DNA from: JANXMY01 sp965246745
Lineage (GTDB): Bacteria; Armatimonadota; Armatimonadia; Armatimonadales; Capsulimonadaceae
Length of the DNA stretch: 64,000 bases
NCBI GenBank assembly: GCA_965246745.1
Contig: OZ251980.1
Span: forward strand, 2,666,001-2,730,000
Direction: 5' to 3'
Part shown: positions 40,309 to 48,113 of the stretch, piece after piece
Layout: each line of letters opens with the position of its first letter
How positions within the stretch are numbered: the first letter of the stretch is position 1
The notes under the pieces: generated by a model
What the model saw: only the letters and a program-made list of their open reading frames with translations
Told to the model about the DNA's origin: nothing
The model's database searches: none
Translations under genes and position numbers: made by a program

Positions 40309-40338
40309 TTGACATAAGTGGCATTGATGTTGTATAAT
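40309..40338 (+). promoter_or_regulatory. Consensus promoter of HTH-type gene
   Basis: TTGACA (40309-40314) and TATAAT (40333-40338) have an 18-bp spacer, both perfect consensus. The predicted start (about 40345) coincides with the ATG at 40346. A second -10-like TATACT is at 40302-40307. Confidence 0.85.
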
Positions 40339-40345
40339 AGTGTCA

Positions 40346-40738
40346 ATGGCAAAGAATGATGAACTGCAAAAGCAGACGCTGCGGGTGCTGTGCGAGCTGG
40401 GAACCCCCGAAAAGCCGCTGTCCGCGCGGGCTGCCGGGGAAAAGCTCGCTATCGGATACAACCAGATCGCCGACATGGCGAAAGGGAAGTCGCCGGGGGA
40501 AAAAACCCTGATCAAATTCGCGGGCGCTCTCGGCGAGTCCCCCGCCGACTGGCTGCGGTACGCCGGCAAGCACGATTTCGCCCGAAACATCAGCAGCGGC
40601 GACTCAAAGGAGATACCGCCCGAGCAGCATTGGGTCCAGCAGGTTGTCCGGGAGCTGGAAGAAGTGCCGCCGGAAACACACGCGTTGCTCCGAAAGCAGA
40701 TACTCGCCTTGATCCGAGCCGCTCGCAGTCACGAGTGA
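40346..40738 (+). CDS. Putative HTH regulator
   Basis: This 130-residue protein (from ATG 40346) has an N-terminal region, LCELGTPEKPLSARAAGEKL through IADMAKGKSPGEKTLIKFAG, that looks like a Cro/C1-type helix-turn-helix. Recognition helix and spacing are approximate. ALGESPADWLRYAG follows. The C-terminal part is helical and acidic (VVRELEEVPPETHALLRKQI). Such proteins resemble phage or element repressors. The perfect promoter, lack of leader and a palindrome upstream fit an autoregulated repressor. A short hypothetical gene follows on the same strand. Confidence 0.55.
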   Translation: MAKNDELQKQTLRVLCELGTPEKPLSARAAGEKLAIGYNQIADMAKGKSPGEKTLIKFAGALGESPADWLRYAGKHDFARNISSGDSKEIPPEQHWVQQVVRELEEVPPETHALLRKQILALIRAARSHE

Positions 40739-40768
40739 CCCGGAGTGAACTTGGAAGGAAGCAAGACC

Positions 40769-40969
40769 ATGACACCGATGATGACACGCACCCCGCCGCC
40801 GGCAGCAGACACGCGGCTGAAGAAGATGATGGCCGGACTGCGGGCCTTTTGGAGCCGCATGAACGAAGGCCCGCAGGCGGAATGGGACCGGGCGTATCTC
40901 TGCTCGATGGCCCCAATCAGCGCCGAAGCCCTGCGCGAGAATGAGGAAGCAGGCCAAAGCCACAGTTAA
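40769..40969 (+). CDS. Small hypothetical protein (66 aa)
   Basis: This 66-residue polar protein starts MTPMMTRTPPPAADTRLKKM and contains two Trp residues (FWSRMNEGPQAEWDR). GGAAGGA precedes the ATG at good distance. It lies 30 bp after the HTH-type gene and is probably co-transcribed. No family is recognised. Confidence 0.45.
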   Translation: MTPMMTRTPPPAADTRLKKMMAGLRAFWSRMNEGPQAEWDRAYLCSMAPISAEALRENEEAGQSHS

Positions 40970-40972
40970 AGA

Positions 40973-41076
40973 CCCCCCGCCTCAATTTCGGGGAGCCATA
41001 TGGAGCAAGACAAAAGCAGGGGCGCTGGTTGCAGCGCCCCGGCGCTTTAAGCTCCGGCTCCGGGAATTGGGGCGGC
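40973..41076. repeat. Inverted-repeat element, family A copy 4 (degenerate)
   Basis: The arms (CCCCGCCTCAATTTCGGGGA and the right-hand GGCTCCGGGAATTGGGGCGG) are diverged copies of the family A ends. The centre contains a perfect nine-base hairpin GGGGCGCTG / CAGCGCCCC. The element starts four bases after the preceding stop codon. Confidence 0.75.
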
Positions 41077-41124
41077 GAGATTTTTGTCTTATTGCGATAA
41101 TCGCAATAAAAAGGGAGGGAAGCA

Positions 41125-41454
41125 ATGCGACTTTTGAGAAGGCTCGGCTCGGTATTCGGAGTGCCTCTGCTCGGCCTGGCGGGCCTTTTGGTCTGTCTCC
41201 GGCAGCCGGCGCTCGGCCCCGAGGCCGCCGCGCATGGGCCGGAAACAGTGTACCTGCTCCAGCCCAGCCCGCGCATAGACAAGAGCATGACCATTTTTCT
41301 GCGGCAGGAAGCGCGGAATGTCGCCTACAGCCGCGCTCACGACGGCCCGGCGATGCAGGCGCGGGCCGTCGCCGGCTACAATATCATTGCCCGCGAATGC
41401 ACCCCGGCGGTCTTCCAGGAAACGCATCTGCCGCCGCTGATGGCCTCGGAATAA
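41125..41454 (+). CDS. Hypothetical exported or anchored protein
   Basis: This 109-residue protein has an N-terminal hydrophobic segment (LGSVFGVPLLGLAGLLVCLR) after two Arg residues, so it is either membrane-anchored or exported. The rest is soluble, with SPRIDKSMTIFLRQEARNVA and a single later Cys. GGGAGG lies close before the ATG. No family is recognised. Confidence 0.5.
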   Translation: MRLLRRLGSVFGVPLLGLAGLLVCLRQPALGPEAAAHGPETVYLLQPSPRIDKSMTIFLRQEARNVAYSRAHDGPAMQARAVAGYNIIARECTPAVFQETHLPPLMASE

Positions 41455-41495
41455 GCGCTTCCGCCCCCGCGCTTTATTTTGCCGGAGCGCTTTGG

Positions 41496-41525
41496 TTGAC
41501 GCCGGCCCCGCGCGTGTGTTATAAT
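41496..41525 (+). promoter_or_regulatory. Promoter of herA-like gene
   Basis: TTGACG (41496-41501) and TATAAT (41520-41525) have an 18-bp spacer. The leader to ATG 41566 is about 34 nt and lacks a clear Shine-Dalgarno sequence. Confidence 0.75.
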
Positions 41526-41565
41526 ACACTACATCTTGACGGCACGGCGGGGCGGGGCGCGAAAT

Positions 41566-43263
41566 ATGGCACTGAGCAATGGAAAGAACGGGCATTCGGC
41601 GGCGGGCGACCTGCGTTACGCCCTGCCCCCGCCCGAGGCTGCTCCTCAGCCGCGCTCCGTGATGGGCAGCGTCGTGCGCGGCTCGCTTCAAGCCGGAATG
41701 CAGATGAAGCTTTCGGGGTCGGTGGAAGAAATCCGCGCCGGCAAATTTGTGGTGGTAGACGGGGCCAAGCACGAGTTTTTTGCGATGATTACCGACGTGT
41801 CTTTGGACTGCGTCGCGCCCGGCGTGCTCGCCAACCCGCCGAGCGGCGCTGAGCCTGCAAACGCATTTCTGCGGTCGGTGCTGGCCGGCACTTCGGCCTA
41901 CGGCACGGTCACGCTGAAGCCGCTGTTGATGCGGGTCAAAGGCGTGGGCGGCGAGTTCGAGCCGGTCAAAACCGTGCCGACCCATTTCAGCGGGGTGGGG
42001 GAAGCGACCGAAGACGACATTGCGGATATTTTCGGGGCGGAAACCGACGGCGGGAAGCATTTCCATGTCGGAGCGCCGCTGGACATGGAACACATTCCCG
42101 TTTGTTTAGACTTAGAAAAGCTGGTGGAGCGCTCCAACGGTATTTTCGGCAAGTCCGGCACCGGCAAAACGTTTCTGACCCGCATCTGCCTGTGCGGCAT
42201 GATCAAGCACAAAAAAGCAGTCAATTTGGTGTTTGACATGCACGGCGAGTACGGCTGGCAGGGCACCAGCGAGGAGCCGGGCCGGGCGGGGGTGGACGGC
42301 CTGAAAAAATACTTCGGCAGCCGGGTCAGTGTCTTCACGCTCGACCGGGAGTCGTCGGCCCGCCGCAAAGTGCCGGTGGAAAACGAGGTGCGTATCCCCT
42401 ACAGCCAGATCAGCGTCGAGGATATTTTGCTTCTCGCCGACGAGCTGAACTTGAACCAAAGCGCGGCGGAGACGACCTTTCTCCTGGAGCAGCATTACAA
42501 GCACAAATGGCTGGCGGCGCTTTTGAAGATGGACACCGAGGCGCTCAAAGAGTTTGCCGAAGCGAGCGGCGCAAATGCCATGTCGCTCAGCGCTCTGAAG
42601 CGCAAATTAGGGCGCATGGTGGACGACTGCAAGGGATTTTTGATTGAAGACGCGGCCGAGGCCGACGATGCCGTGCGTCAGATCATGGGCTGCCTGCTCA
42701 AAGACATCCATGTCGTTTTGGAGTTCGGCTCGTACCATAAGCCGCTGCAATATATGCTGGTGGCGAACATCCTGACCCGCAAAATCCACGCCGAGTATAT
42801 CAAGCTGTCCGAAGCGGCGATGGGCGACAAGGCCAAAAAGCCGACCCCGCTCGTGATCACGATTGAGGAAGCGCACAAGTTTTTGTCGCCGCACCTCGCG
42901 CACCAAACCACGTTCGGCACGATTGCGCGGGAGCTGCGAAAATACAATGTCACGCTTTTGGTGGTGGACCAGCGGCCTTCGGGCATTGACTCGGAAGTGC
43001 TGTCGCAGCTTGGGACGCGCATCACCTGCCTTTTGAACGACGAGCGCGATATTGACGCCGTGCTGACCGGCATTTCGGGGGCGTCGTCGCTCCGCAGCGT
43101 GCTCGCGTCGCTCGACTCCAAGCAGCAGGCGCTTCTTTTGGGCCATGCGGTTCCCATGCCGGTCGTGATCCATTCGCGCACCTACGACGATGCGGCGTTT
43201 AAAGCGAGCATGGGGGCCGGGGCGAAGCCGAGCGCGGGATTGGACCTCAGTGCCTGGAAATAA
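41566..43263 (+). CDS. HerA-like hexameric ATPase (DUF87)
   Basis: This 565-residue protein is a HerA/FtsK-class P-loop ATPase. An N-terminal HAS-barrel-like domain (about 25-160) contains GSVVRGSLQAGMQMKLSGSV. Walker A is GIFGKSGTGKTFL (about 190-202), followed by NLVFDMHGEYG. Walker B is TPLVITIEEAHKFL (about 428), and the C-terminal arginine region is ELRKYNVTLLVVDQRPSGID. HerA pumps DNA, in archaea with NurA during end resection and in bacteria often in defence. No NurA or SIR2-type partner is adjacent, so the role here is uncertain. Confidence 0.85.
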   Translation: MALSNGKNGHSAAGDLRYALPPPEAAPQPRSVMGSVVRGSLQAGMQMKLSGSVEEIRAGKFVVVDGAKHEFFAMITDVSLDCVAPGVLANPPSGAEPANAFLRSVLAGTSAYGTVTLKPLLMRVKGVGGEFEPVKTVPTHFSGVGEATEDDIADIFGAETDGGKHFHVGAPLDMEHIPVCLDLEKLVERSNGIFGKSGTGKTFLTRICLCGMIKHKKAVNLVFDMHGEYGWQGTSEEPGRAGVDGLKKYFGSRVSVFTLDRESSARRKVPVENEVRIPYSQISVEDILLLADELNLNQSAAETTFLLEQHYKHKWLAALLKMDTEALKEFAEASGANAMSLSALKRKLGRMVDDCKGFLIEDAAEADDAVRQIMGCLLKDIHVVLEFGSYHKPLQYMLVANILTRKIHAEYIKLSEAAMGDKAKKPTPLVITIEEAHKFLSPHLAHQTTFGTIARELRKYNVTLLVVDQRPSGIDSEVLSQLGTRITCLLNDERDIDAVLTGISGASSLRSVLASLDSKQQALLLGHAVPMPVVIHSRTYDDAAFKASMGAGAKPSAGLDLSAWK

Positions 43264-44986
43264 CCTTGCCGCCTGCGTGCTGCTGTGGCTGCTGGCCGCT
43301 TCCGCCTCCGCCCAGCTTCCGAACGGCACCGGGGCCGGGCCGGACGCGCCGCCGCTTGCGGCTCCCGCCCCGACCGCCGACGCCCCCGACCCTGCCGAGC
43401 TGCCCGTGACCGGCCCGCTTCGCCCGGCGCTGCCGCCGGCGCTTGATATTCAATACGCCCATTCGTCGGGCACGGCGGACCGCCCGCAGCTCGACGCCGT
43501 CCATGTCACCTACGGCGGCGAGCTGACCCTCAGCGCCGACAAAGCCGACGGCGACCTTGCGGCCGGCACATACCGCCTGCGCGGGGGTGTTCGCGCCCAC
43601 GAAGCCGATACCACCCTGCAAGCCGCCGAGATCGCGTTTGAAGGGCGCAGCGGGAGCGCCGACGCGACCGACGCCCGGCTGTTTCGCGGCTTTTATACCC
43701 TCCGCGCCCCGCGCATTATCGGAACGCCGGAGCTGATCACGGCTTACGGCGGCGACTTTACCACGGTGCCGAACGGCGGTCCCGCCGATTATTATTTTCG
43801 GGCGCAGACGATCACGCTGGACTCGCAGAAGCATCGGGGGACACTGAAAAACGCCGCGCTGTATCTGTTCGGGGCGCGACTTTTGACCCTGCCCCGGCTG
43901 TCGTTCGGCCTCGGCGGGCCGGGGCAGGGCACAAAAAAAGCGCTGGCGATCCCGGCCATCGGAGCATCGTCGCGCTACGGGACATTTCTCGCGTTCGGCA
44001 ATACCACCCGGATCATGCGTCTGCCGCTTCAGTACCGCCTGCTGCTGCCGGCCCGGTCCACGGTGGAAGCGGCCGTGACCAGCGGGCAGGCGCTTTACAC
44101 GCCGCCGCGCCGCCCCGCGCCCGCCGCGCCGTACTCTGGCCCGGTGACGCTGCTGGACCGGCTGCGGGCCGCCGCGACTGTCCCTTCCGGCCCGCTGCCG
44201 CCCGGCGACCCTTTGCGCTTTGTGGACTTTCTGCCGGACCCGAACCCGATCTCGCTGTTTAATGCCCCGTCGCACGGCGGCTTGTATCTCAGCGAGGAGC
44301 TGTCCACGCACATCGCCGCCAGCGGCCGCCGCCGCAATGACTTGTATGTCAGCCGCCTGCCGGAAGTCTCGCTCAGCGGCGACCTGCCGCTGACCCCCGT
44401 GCCGCATGACCCGGTGTTCGGCGACCCGCAGTCGTTTCGGGCGGCGCTTCGGCACATTGTCCTCTACGCGCAGGCGCGGGAGACCGTCGGGTACTACCGC
44501 GAGCAGTTGTCCGCCGCGCCGTACCACATTTACGCCCGGCGCATCGAGCACCAGGCCGGCTTGTCCCTGCGTCCGCTGCTGATTTCGCCGGACACCGTGC
44601 TGCTGCCGAGCGTTTCCGTCCACACCAGCAGCTACAGCGGCGACAAGGCCGCGTACCGCTACGACCAGATCAACATCGCCGTGAACCACTACTTTTCGCC
44701 GCTCACGGCGGTCGGAGTGCAGTTTCTCGCCAGCAGCACCAGCGGCAATTCACCGTTTAATTTCGATGTCCTGGACACGTCGCGCGAGCTGGACCTGCGC
44801 TTTCAAGCCGGCACCGCCAGGTTTGTCGCCGCCGGGCGCATCCGCTACGACCTTGCGGCGGGCGGCGTGATAGATTATCAAGCCGCGCTCGGCCCGGCGG
44901 CACGCGGCTTCATCCCGGTTCTCTCGTACAACTTCCGCACCCGCAGCGTCGGCCTCGGCCTGCAAGTGCAGGGGCTGACATTTTAA
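43250..44986 (+). CDS. LptD/OstA-like outer membrane protein
   Basis: This 578-residue protein begins at GTG 43250, overlapping the end of the HerA gene by 14 bases. It has a signal peptide (LAACVLLWLLAASASA) and a Pro/Ala-rich linker. An OstA-like N-terminal domain follows: GELTLSADKADGDLAAGTYR, ADTTLQAAEIAFEGRSG, RAPRIIGTPELITAYGGDFT and a later ALYLFGARLLTLPRL. The rest looks like a beta-barrel ending in VQGLTF. LptD inserts lipopolysaccharide into the outer membrane. The Cys pairs needed for disulfides in E. coli LptD are absent. It is shorter than E. coli LptD, as in several deep-branching diderms. Confidence 0.65.
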   Translation: MPGNNLAACVLLWLLAASASAQLPNGTGAGPDAPPLAAPAPTADAPDPAELPVTGPLRPALPPALDIQYAHSSGTADRPQLDAVHVTYGGELTLSADKADGDLAAGTYRLRGGVRAHEADTTLQAAEIAFEGRSGSADATDARLFRGFYTLRAPRIIGTPELITAYGGDFTTVPNGGPADYYFRAQTITLDSQKHRGTLKNAALYLFGARLLTLPRLSFGLGGPGQGTKKALAIPAIGASSRYGTFLAFGNTTRIMRLPLQYRLLLPARSTVEAAVTSGQALYTPPRRPAPAAPYSGPVTLLDRLRAAATVPSGPLPPGDPLRFVDFLPDPNPISLFNAPSHGGLYLSEELSTHIAASGRRRNDLYVSRLPEVSLSGDLPLTPVPHDPVFGDPQSFRAALRHIVLYAQARETVGYYREQLSAAPYHIYARRIEHQAGLSLRPLLISPDTVLLPSVSVHTSSYSGDKAAYRYDQINIAVNHYFSPLTAVGVQFLASSTSGNSPFNFDVLDTSRELDLRFQAGTARFVAAGRIRYDLAAGGVIDYQAALGPAARGFIPVLSYNFRTRSVGLGLQVQGLTF

Positions 44987-45037
44987 TTTTTTGCTATTTC
45001 AACGCTTTGCTATTTTGTTATGCTGTAGTTTTTGTTG

Positions 45038-45066
45038 TTGACAAAACTTGTTTCCTAAGATATACT
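45038..45066 (+). promoter_or_regulatory. Promoter of phosphodiester glycosidase gene
   Basis: TTGACA (45038-45043) and TATACT (45061-45066) are 17 bp apart. The predicted start (45073) is one base before the ATG, implying a leaderless mRNA. Confidence 0.85.
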
Positions 45067-45073
45067 CTTTTTG

Positions 45074-46069
45074 ATGCCTTTTCAACACAATTCGCCGCTC
45101 GCCGGCCGCGCGTGGATCGCCCTGCGGGCGTGGAGCAGCGCGTTTCTCCTTGCCGCCTTCGGCGCAGCCGCCGTGTATTTTCTGCCGTCGCCCGCGCGGA
45201 TTTCTCCGTCAGCCCCCGCCGCGCCGCCGCCCGCCGCGCTCCCGGCCCCGCTGCGCGACTCCGCGCTCGGCACCGATTTGGTCAACCCGCAGTCGCCGCT
45301 TCTTGTCATACAAGCCCGAAAAGCGGGTGTTCCCTTTATTTTGATTGAAGGCGGCGTCCCGCAGACCCGCCGGTCGGCGTTCCGCTGCGGGGTAGGCGAC
45401 ATGGTGGCGCAGGCCGGGGCGCAGGCGGGCCTCAACGGCACGTTTTTTGTGGATGCGTCGGTCGCGGGCACGGACAACATGCTCATCGGCCCGTCGCTGT
45501 GCGGCAACGAGACCCAGGCCGTCTTCAACCCGGAAGACCGCGTTAATCTGCTGACCGGCCGTCCGCTGGTGCTGCTGTCCAAGACGCGCACCCGCCTTGT
45601 GCCTTACCAGCCGCGCGAAATGGGGACTCAGCGTGATTTGGAAACCTGGCTGCCCGGCCTCACCGATGCGTTTCTCGGCGGCGTCTGGCTGGTCCACAAC
45701 GGCGTGGCCGCCGACCGCGCCGGGATTGACAAGTTTCAGGTGCATGACGCCGAAGACCCGCGCCGCCGGGCGTTCTTCTGCCTGCTGCCCGACGGCCGCC
45801 CGGCTCTCGGCGCGACTACCTATGTCACGCCCTCGGCTAACCTGGCCCGCGCTTTGCAGCAGCTCGGCGTCCATGAAGCCGTGCTGCTCGACTCCGGCTT
45901 CAGCACGTCGCTGGTTTACGGCAAGCAAATACTGGTCACCGGCCACACATCCCCCGGCATCCCCAGCCGCCCGGTCCCCCACGCGCTCGTGCTGTTCGGT
46001 AAGCCTGCTTCCCCCGCTCCCATCCTGCCGCGCTCGGTGTTGGTCGCAAGCCGCCGGACGGTCCCCTAA
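45074..46069 (+). CDS. Phosphodiester glycosidase-family (NAGPA-like) protein
   Basis: This 331-residue protein has an N-terminal membrane segment (FLLAAFGAAAVYFL) and a Pro/Ala-rich linker. A domain follows with AQAGLNGTFFVDAS, a GGVWLVHNGVA core and GVHEAVLLDSGFSTSLVY near the C-terminus. These match the NAGPA-type phosphodiester glycosidase domain (GTFF; LDGG/S). Members cleave or remodel phosphodiester-linked sugars in the envelope. It is probably tethered to the outer face of the inner membrane. The leaderless start is supported by promoter position. Confidence 0.7.
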   Translation: MPFQHNSPLAGRAWIALRAWSSAFLLAAFGAAAVYFLPSPARISPSAPAAPPPAALPAPLRDSALGTDLVNPQSPLLVIQARKAGVPFILIEGGVPQTRRSAFRCGVGDMVAQAGAQAGLNGTFFVDASVAGTDNMLIGPSLCGNETQAVFNPEDRVNLLTGRPLVLLSKTRTRLVPYQPREMGTQRDLETWLPGLTDAFLGGVWLVHNGVAADRAGIDKFQVHDAEDPRRRAFFCLLPDGRPALGATTYVTPSANLARALQQLGVHEAVLLDSGFSTSLVYGKQILVTGHTSPGIPSRPVPHALVLFGKPASPAPILPRSVLVASRRTVP

Positions 46070-46215
46070 ACCCGCCGCTGTTGTCTCCTTCGTTTCCCGC
46101 GCCGAAGCAATGCAGGAGATCGCGTCAAAGCCGGCGAAATTGCCGCTCGGCACAATCCCGGAATTGCCTCGTGGGAGCGCATGGCGGCAGGCGGGAAATA
46201 GAATTTTGGACGATG

Positions 46216-46380
46216 TGTCAAAGAACCATGCCATGAATGGCACGGCTGTCCGGCGCGGACGCCAGGAAACGCCCGCTTCGCGGGGTTCCGCTATTTCCGA
46301 GATTTTTCGAGTCCCGCGAAGCGGCACTTTTTAGCGTCTTCGCTGTGTAGCCGTGCGTTTTAACGCACGGTTCTTTGACA
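46216..46380. repeat. Inverted-repeat element, family C copy 2
   Basis: The outer ends are perfect 12-bp inverted repeats (TGTCAAAGAACC at 46216-46227, GGTTCTTTGACA at 46369-46380). Further in come GGCACGGCTGTCCGGCGCGG on the left and TAGCCGTGCG on the right. The centre has CGCCCGCTTCGCGGGG and CCCGCGAAGCGGC hairpins like copy 1. The rest of 46070-46408 contains no gene. Confidence 0.85.
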
Positions 46381-46408
46381 TATGGCGTTCAGGCCGAAGA
46401 ATTAGCGC

Positions 46409-47179
46409 ATGAATGCAATAAACTTAGACCTCGACGCCCTGCGGCGGTATGCTGCCGAAAACATTCCCGACTTGCTGTTTGTGTCGGTCAGCGGGGCGCA
46501 TCTGTACGGCTTCCCGTCGCCGGACAGCGATGTGGATTTGCGCGGGACATTCGCCGCGCCGCTGGCGTCGGTTGTCGGGCTGGACCCGCCGCCGCAGACG
46601 ACCCAAGCAGCCGGAATAGTCGGCGGGGTCGAAGTCGAGGCGGTCGCGCACGAGATCGCGAAGTACCTGAAGCTGCTGGTCAAGCCCAACGGCTACGTTT
46701 TGGAGCAGATTATGTCGCCGCTTGCCGTGCTGACTTCGCCCGCGCATGCCGAGCTGCAAGCGCTGGCGCAGGGCAGCCTCAGCAAGCGCTTGTATTTTCA
46801 CTATGCCGGGTTCGCGCGGGGCGAGTGGCGAGACTACCAAAAATCGGACGCAAATAAAACGGTCAAGCGGCTGCTTTATATTTACCGAGTCTTGATGACC
46901 GGAACTGTTTTGCTGACCGAAGGCGTGGTCGAGGCGGACGTTTCGGCGCTGAGTGCACGGCTCCATTTAGACCACGATTTCGGCTTGGAACGGCTGCGGG
47001 CGATGAAAACGGAGGAGAAAGCCTTTGTCGAAGGGGACGACAACGCGTTTGTGTCGGGTATCATAAGCCTGTTCGAGCGCCTCGACGCCGCGCGGGACCG
47101 TTCCCCGCTGCCGGAACGCGTGCCGAACCGGGCGGCGATCCATGATTTTTTGGTCCGTCTGCGCCTGTCGAGTTTGTAA
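46409..47179 (+). CDS. Nucleotidyltransferase (YcgL-like)
   Basis: This 256-residue protein has the pol-beta nucleotidyltransferase motif SVSGAHLYGFPSPDSDVDLR (about 28-47; GS-like helix then DSDVD). The helical region that follows (VLEQIMSPLAVL, NKTVKRLLYIYRVLMTG) is typical of the COG3541 predicted nucleotidyltransferase family, some of which occur in RNA-repair or defence contexts. The substrate is unknown. It starts 28 bp after a family C element and lies just before hpt. Confidence 0.75.
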   Translation: MNAINLDLDALRRYAAENIPDLLFVSVSGAHLYGFPSPDSDVDLRGTFAAPLASVVGLDPPPQTTQAAGIVGGVEVEAVAHEIAKYLKLLVKPNGYVLEQIMSPLAVLTSPAHAELQALAQGSLSKRLYFHYAGFARGEWRDYQKSDANKTVKRLLYIYRVLMTGTVLLTEGVVEADVSALSARLHLDHDFGLERLRAMKTEEKAFVEGDDNAFVSGIISLFERLDAARDRSPLPERVPNRAAIHDFLVRLRLSSL

Positions 47180-47194
47180 CGGGGAGAGTTTCTT

Positions 47195-47764
47195 ATGGCC
47201 GCTGCGGAGATGGGAATGGAAGACGACATCGCACAAGTGCTGCTCACCGAAGCGCAGATTAAAACGCGGGTGGCGGAGCTGGGAGCGCAGATTTCGGCGG
47301 ACTATGCCGGCAAAGAGCTGATGCTGGTCTGCATCTTGAAGGGCGCGAACATCTTTCTCGCCGACCTGGTGCGGGAAATCACCGTGCCGCTGTCGTATGA
47401 CTTTGTCGCTGTGTCGTCCTACGGCGCGGATACCAAGTCGTCGGGCGTCGTGCGTATCTTGAAAGACTTAGATGAAAGCGTCGAAAGCAAGCATGTCTTG
47501 GTGGTGGAAGACATTGTAGACACGGGCCTGACCCTGCGATTGTCGTACCTGCTGGAAAACCTGCGCTCGCGCCGGGCGGCGTCGGTCAAAATCTGCACGC
47601 TGCTGGACAAGCCGAGCCGGCGGCGGATGGATGTGCCGATTGATTACCACGGCTTTCAAATCGAAGACCATTTTGTGATCGGCTACGGGCTGGACTATGC
47701 CGGCATGTACCGCAACTTGCGCTATATCGGTGTTTTAAAGCCGGAAATCTACGGCGGCGGGTAA
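47195..47764 (+). CDS. hpt: Hypoxanthine phosphoribosyltransferase
   Basis: This 189-residue protein makes IMP or GMP from hypoxanthine or guanine and PRPP. The PRPP loop is VLVVEDIVDTGLTL (about 100-113). Other conserved parts are LKGANIFLADLVREI, VSSYGADTKSSG (the flexible loop) and DHFVIGYGLDYAG near the end. GGGGAGAG precedes the ATG. It may be co-transcribed with the upstream nucleotidyltransferase (15 bp gap). Confidence 0.95.
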   Translation: MAAAEMGMEDDIAQVLLTEAQIKTRVAELGAQISADYAGKELMLVCILKGANIFLADLVREITVPLSYDFVAVSSYGADTKSSGVVRILKDLDESVESKHVLVVEDIVDTGLTLRLSYLLENLRSRRAASVKICTLLDKPSRRRMDVPIDYHGFQIEDHFVIGYGLDYAGMYRNLRYIGVLKPEIYGGG

Positions 47765-47799
47765 AGGCAGCGCGGCCGGCACATTTTCAGCGGCAACTT

Positions 47800-48113
47800 G
47801 CGTTTCGTGTGGTAAATCGCGTTTAGTGTGGTATAATAACGCTGAAACCGGCCGGCTCTCCAGGTTTCAGCGGGGCTTGCCGCCGCCCCCACTTGTTTTT
47901 CGGGCCGCTCCCGGCCCGGCGTCACCCCGTCCACCATCATTTTTCAGCAGATTTTCTCGTGTTTCAGCACAAGTTCTCGAGCTTCAGCAGAATTTCTCCC
48001 GCTTTTTTGTGATCCCGCACCGGCCGCTCCGCGCAGCTCCCGCTTTTATTTTCAGCATCTCGCTCATCATCTCTATTTCCACATCTTGACTTCCAAAGGT
48101 AACCACACAGCAC
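47800..48113 (+). promoter_or_regulatory. rho promoter and long leader
   Basis: A 19-bp tandem duplication (GCGTTTCGTGTGGTAAATC, then GCGTTTAGTGTGGTATAAT) ends in the TATAAT -10 at 47832-47837. The predicted leader is about 270 nt, C-rich and with repeated TTTCAGC or TTCAGCA units (from 47865 to 47990). Long C-rich leaders are known sites of Rho autoregulation; no ribosome site is obvious before ATG 48114. Confidence 0.6.
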
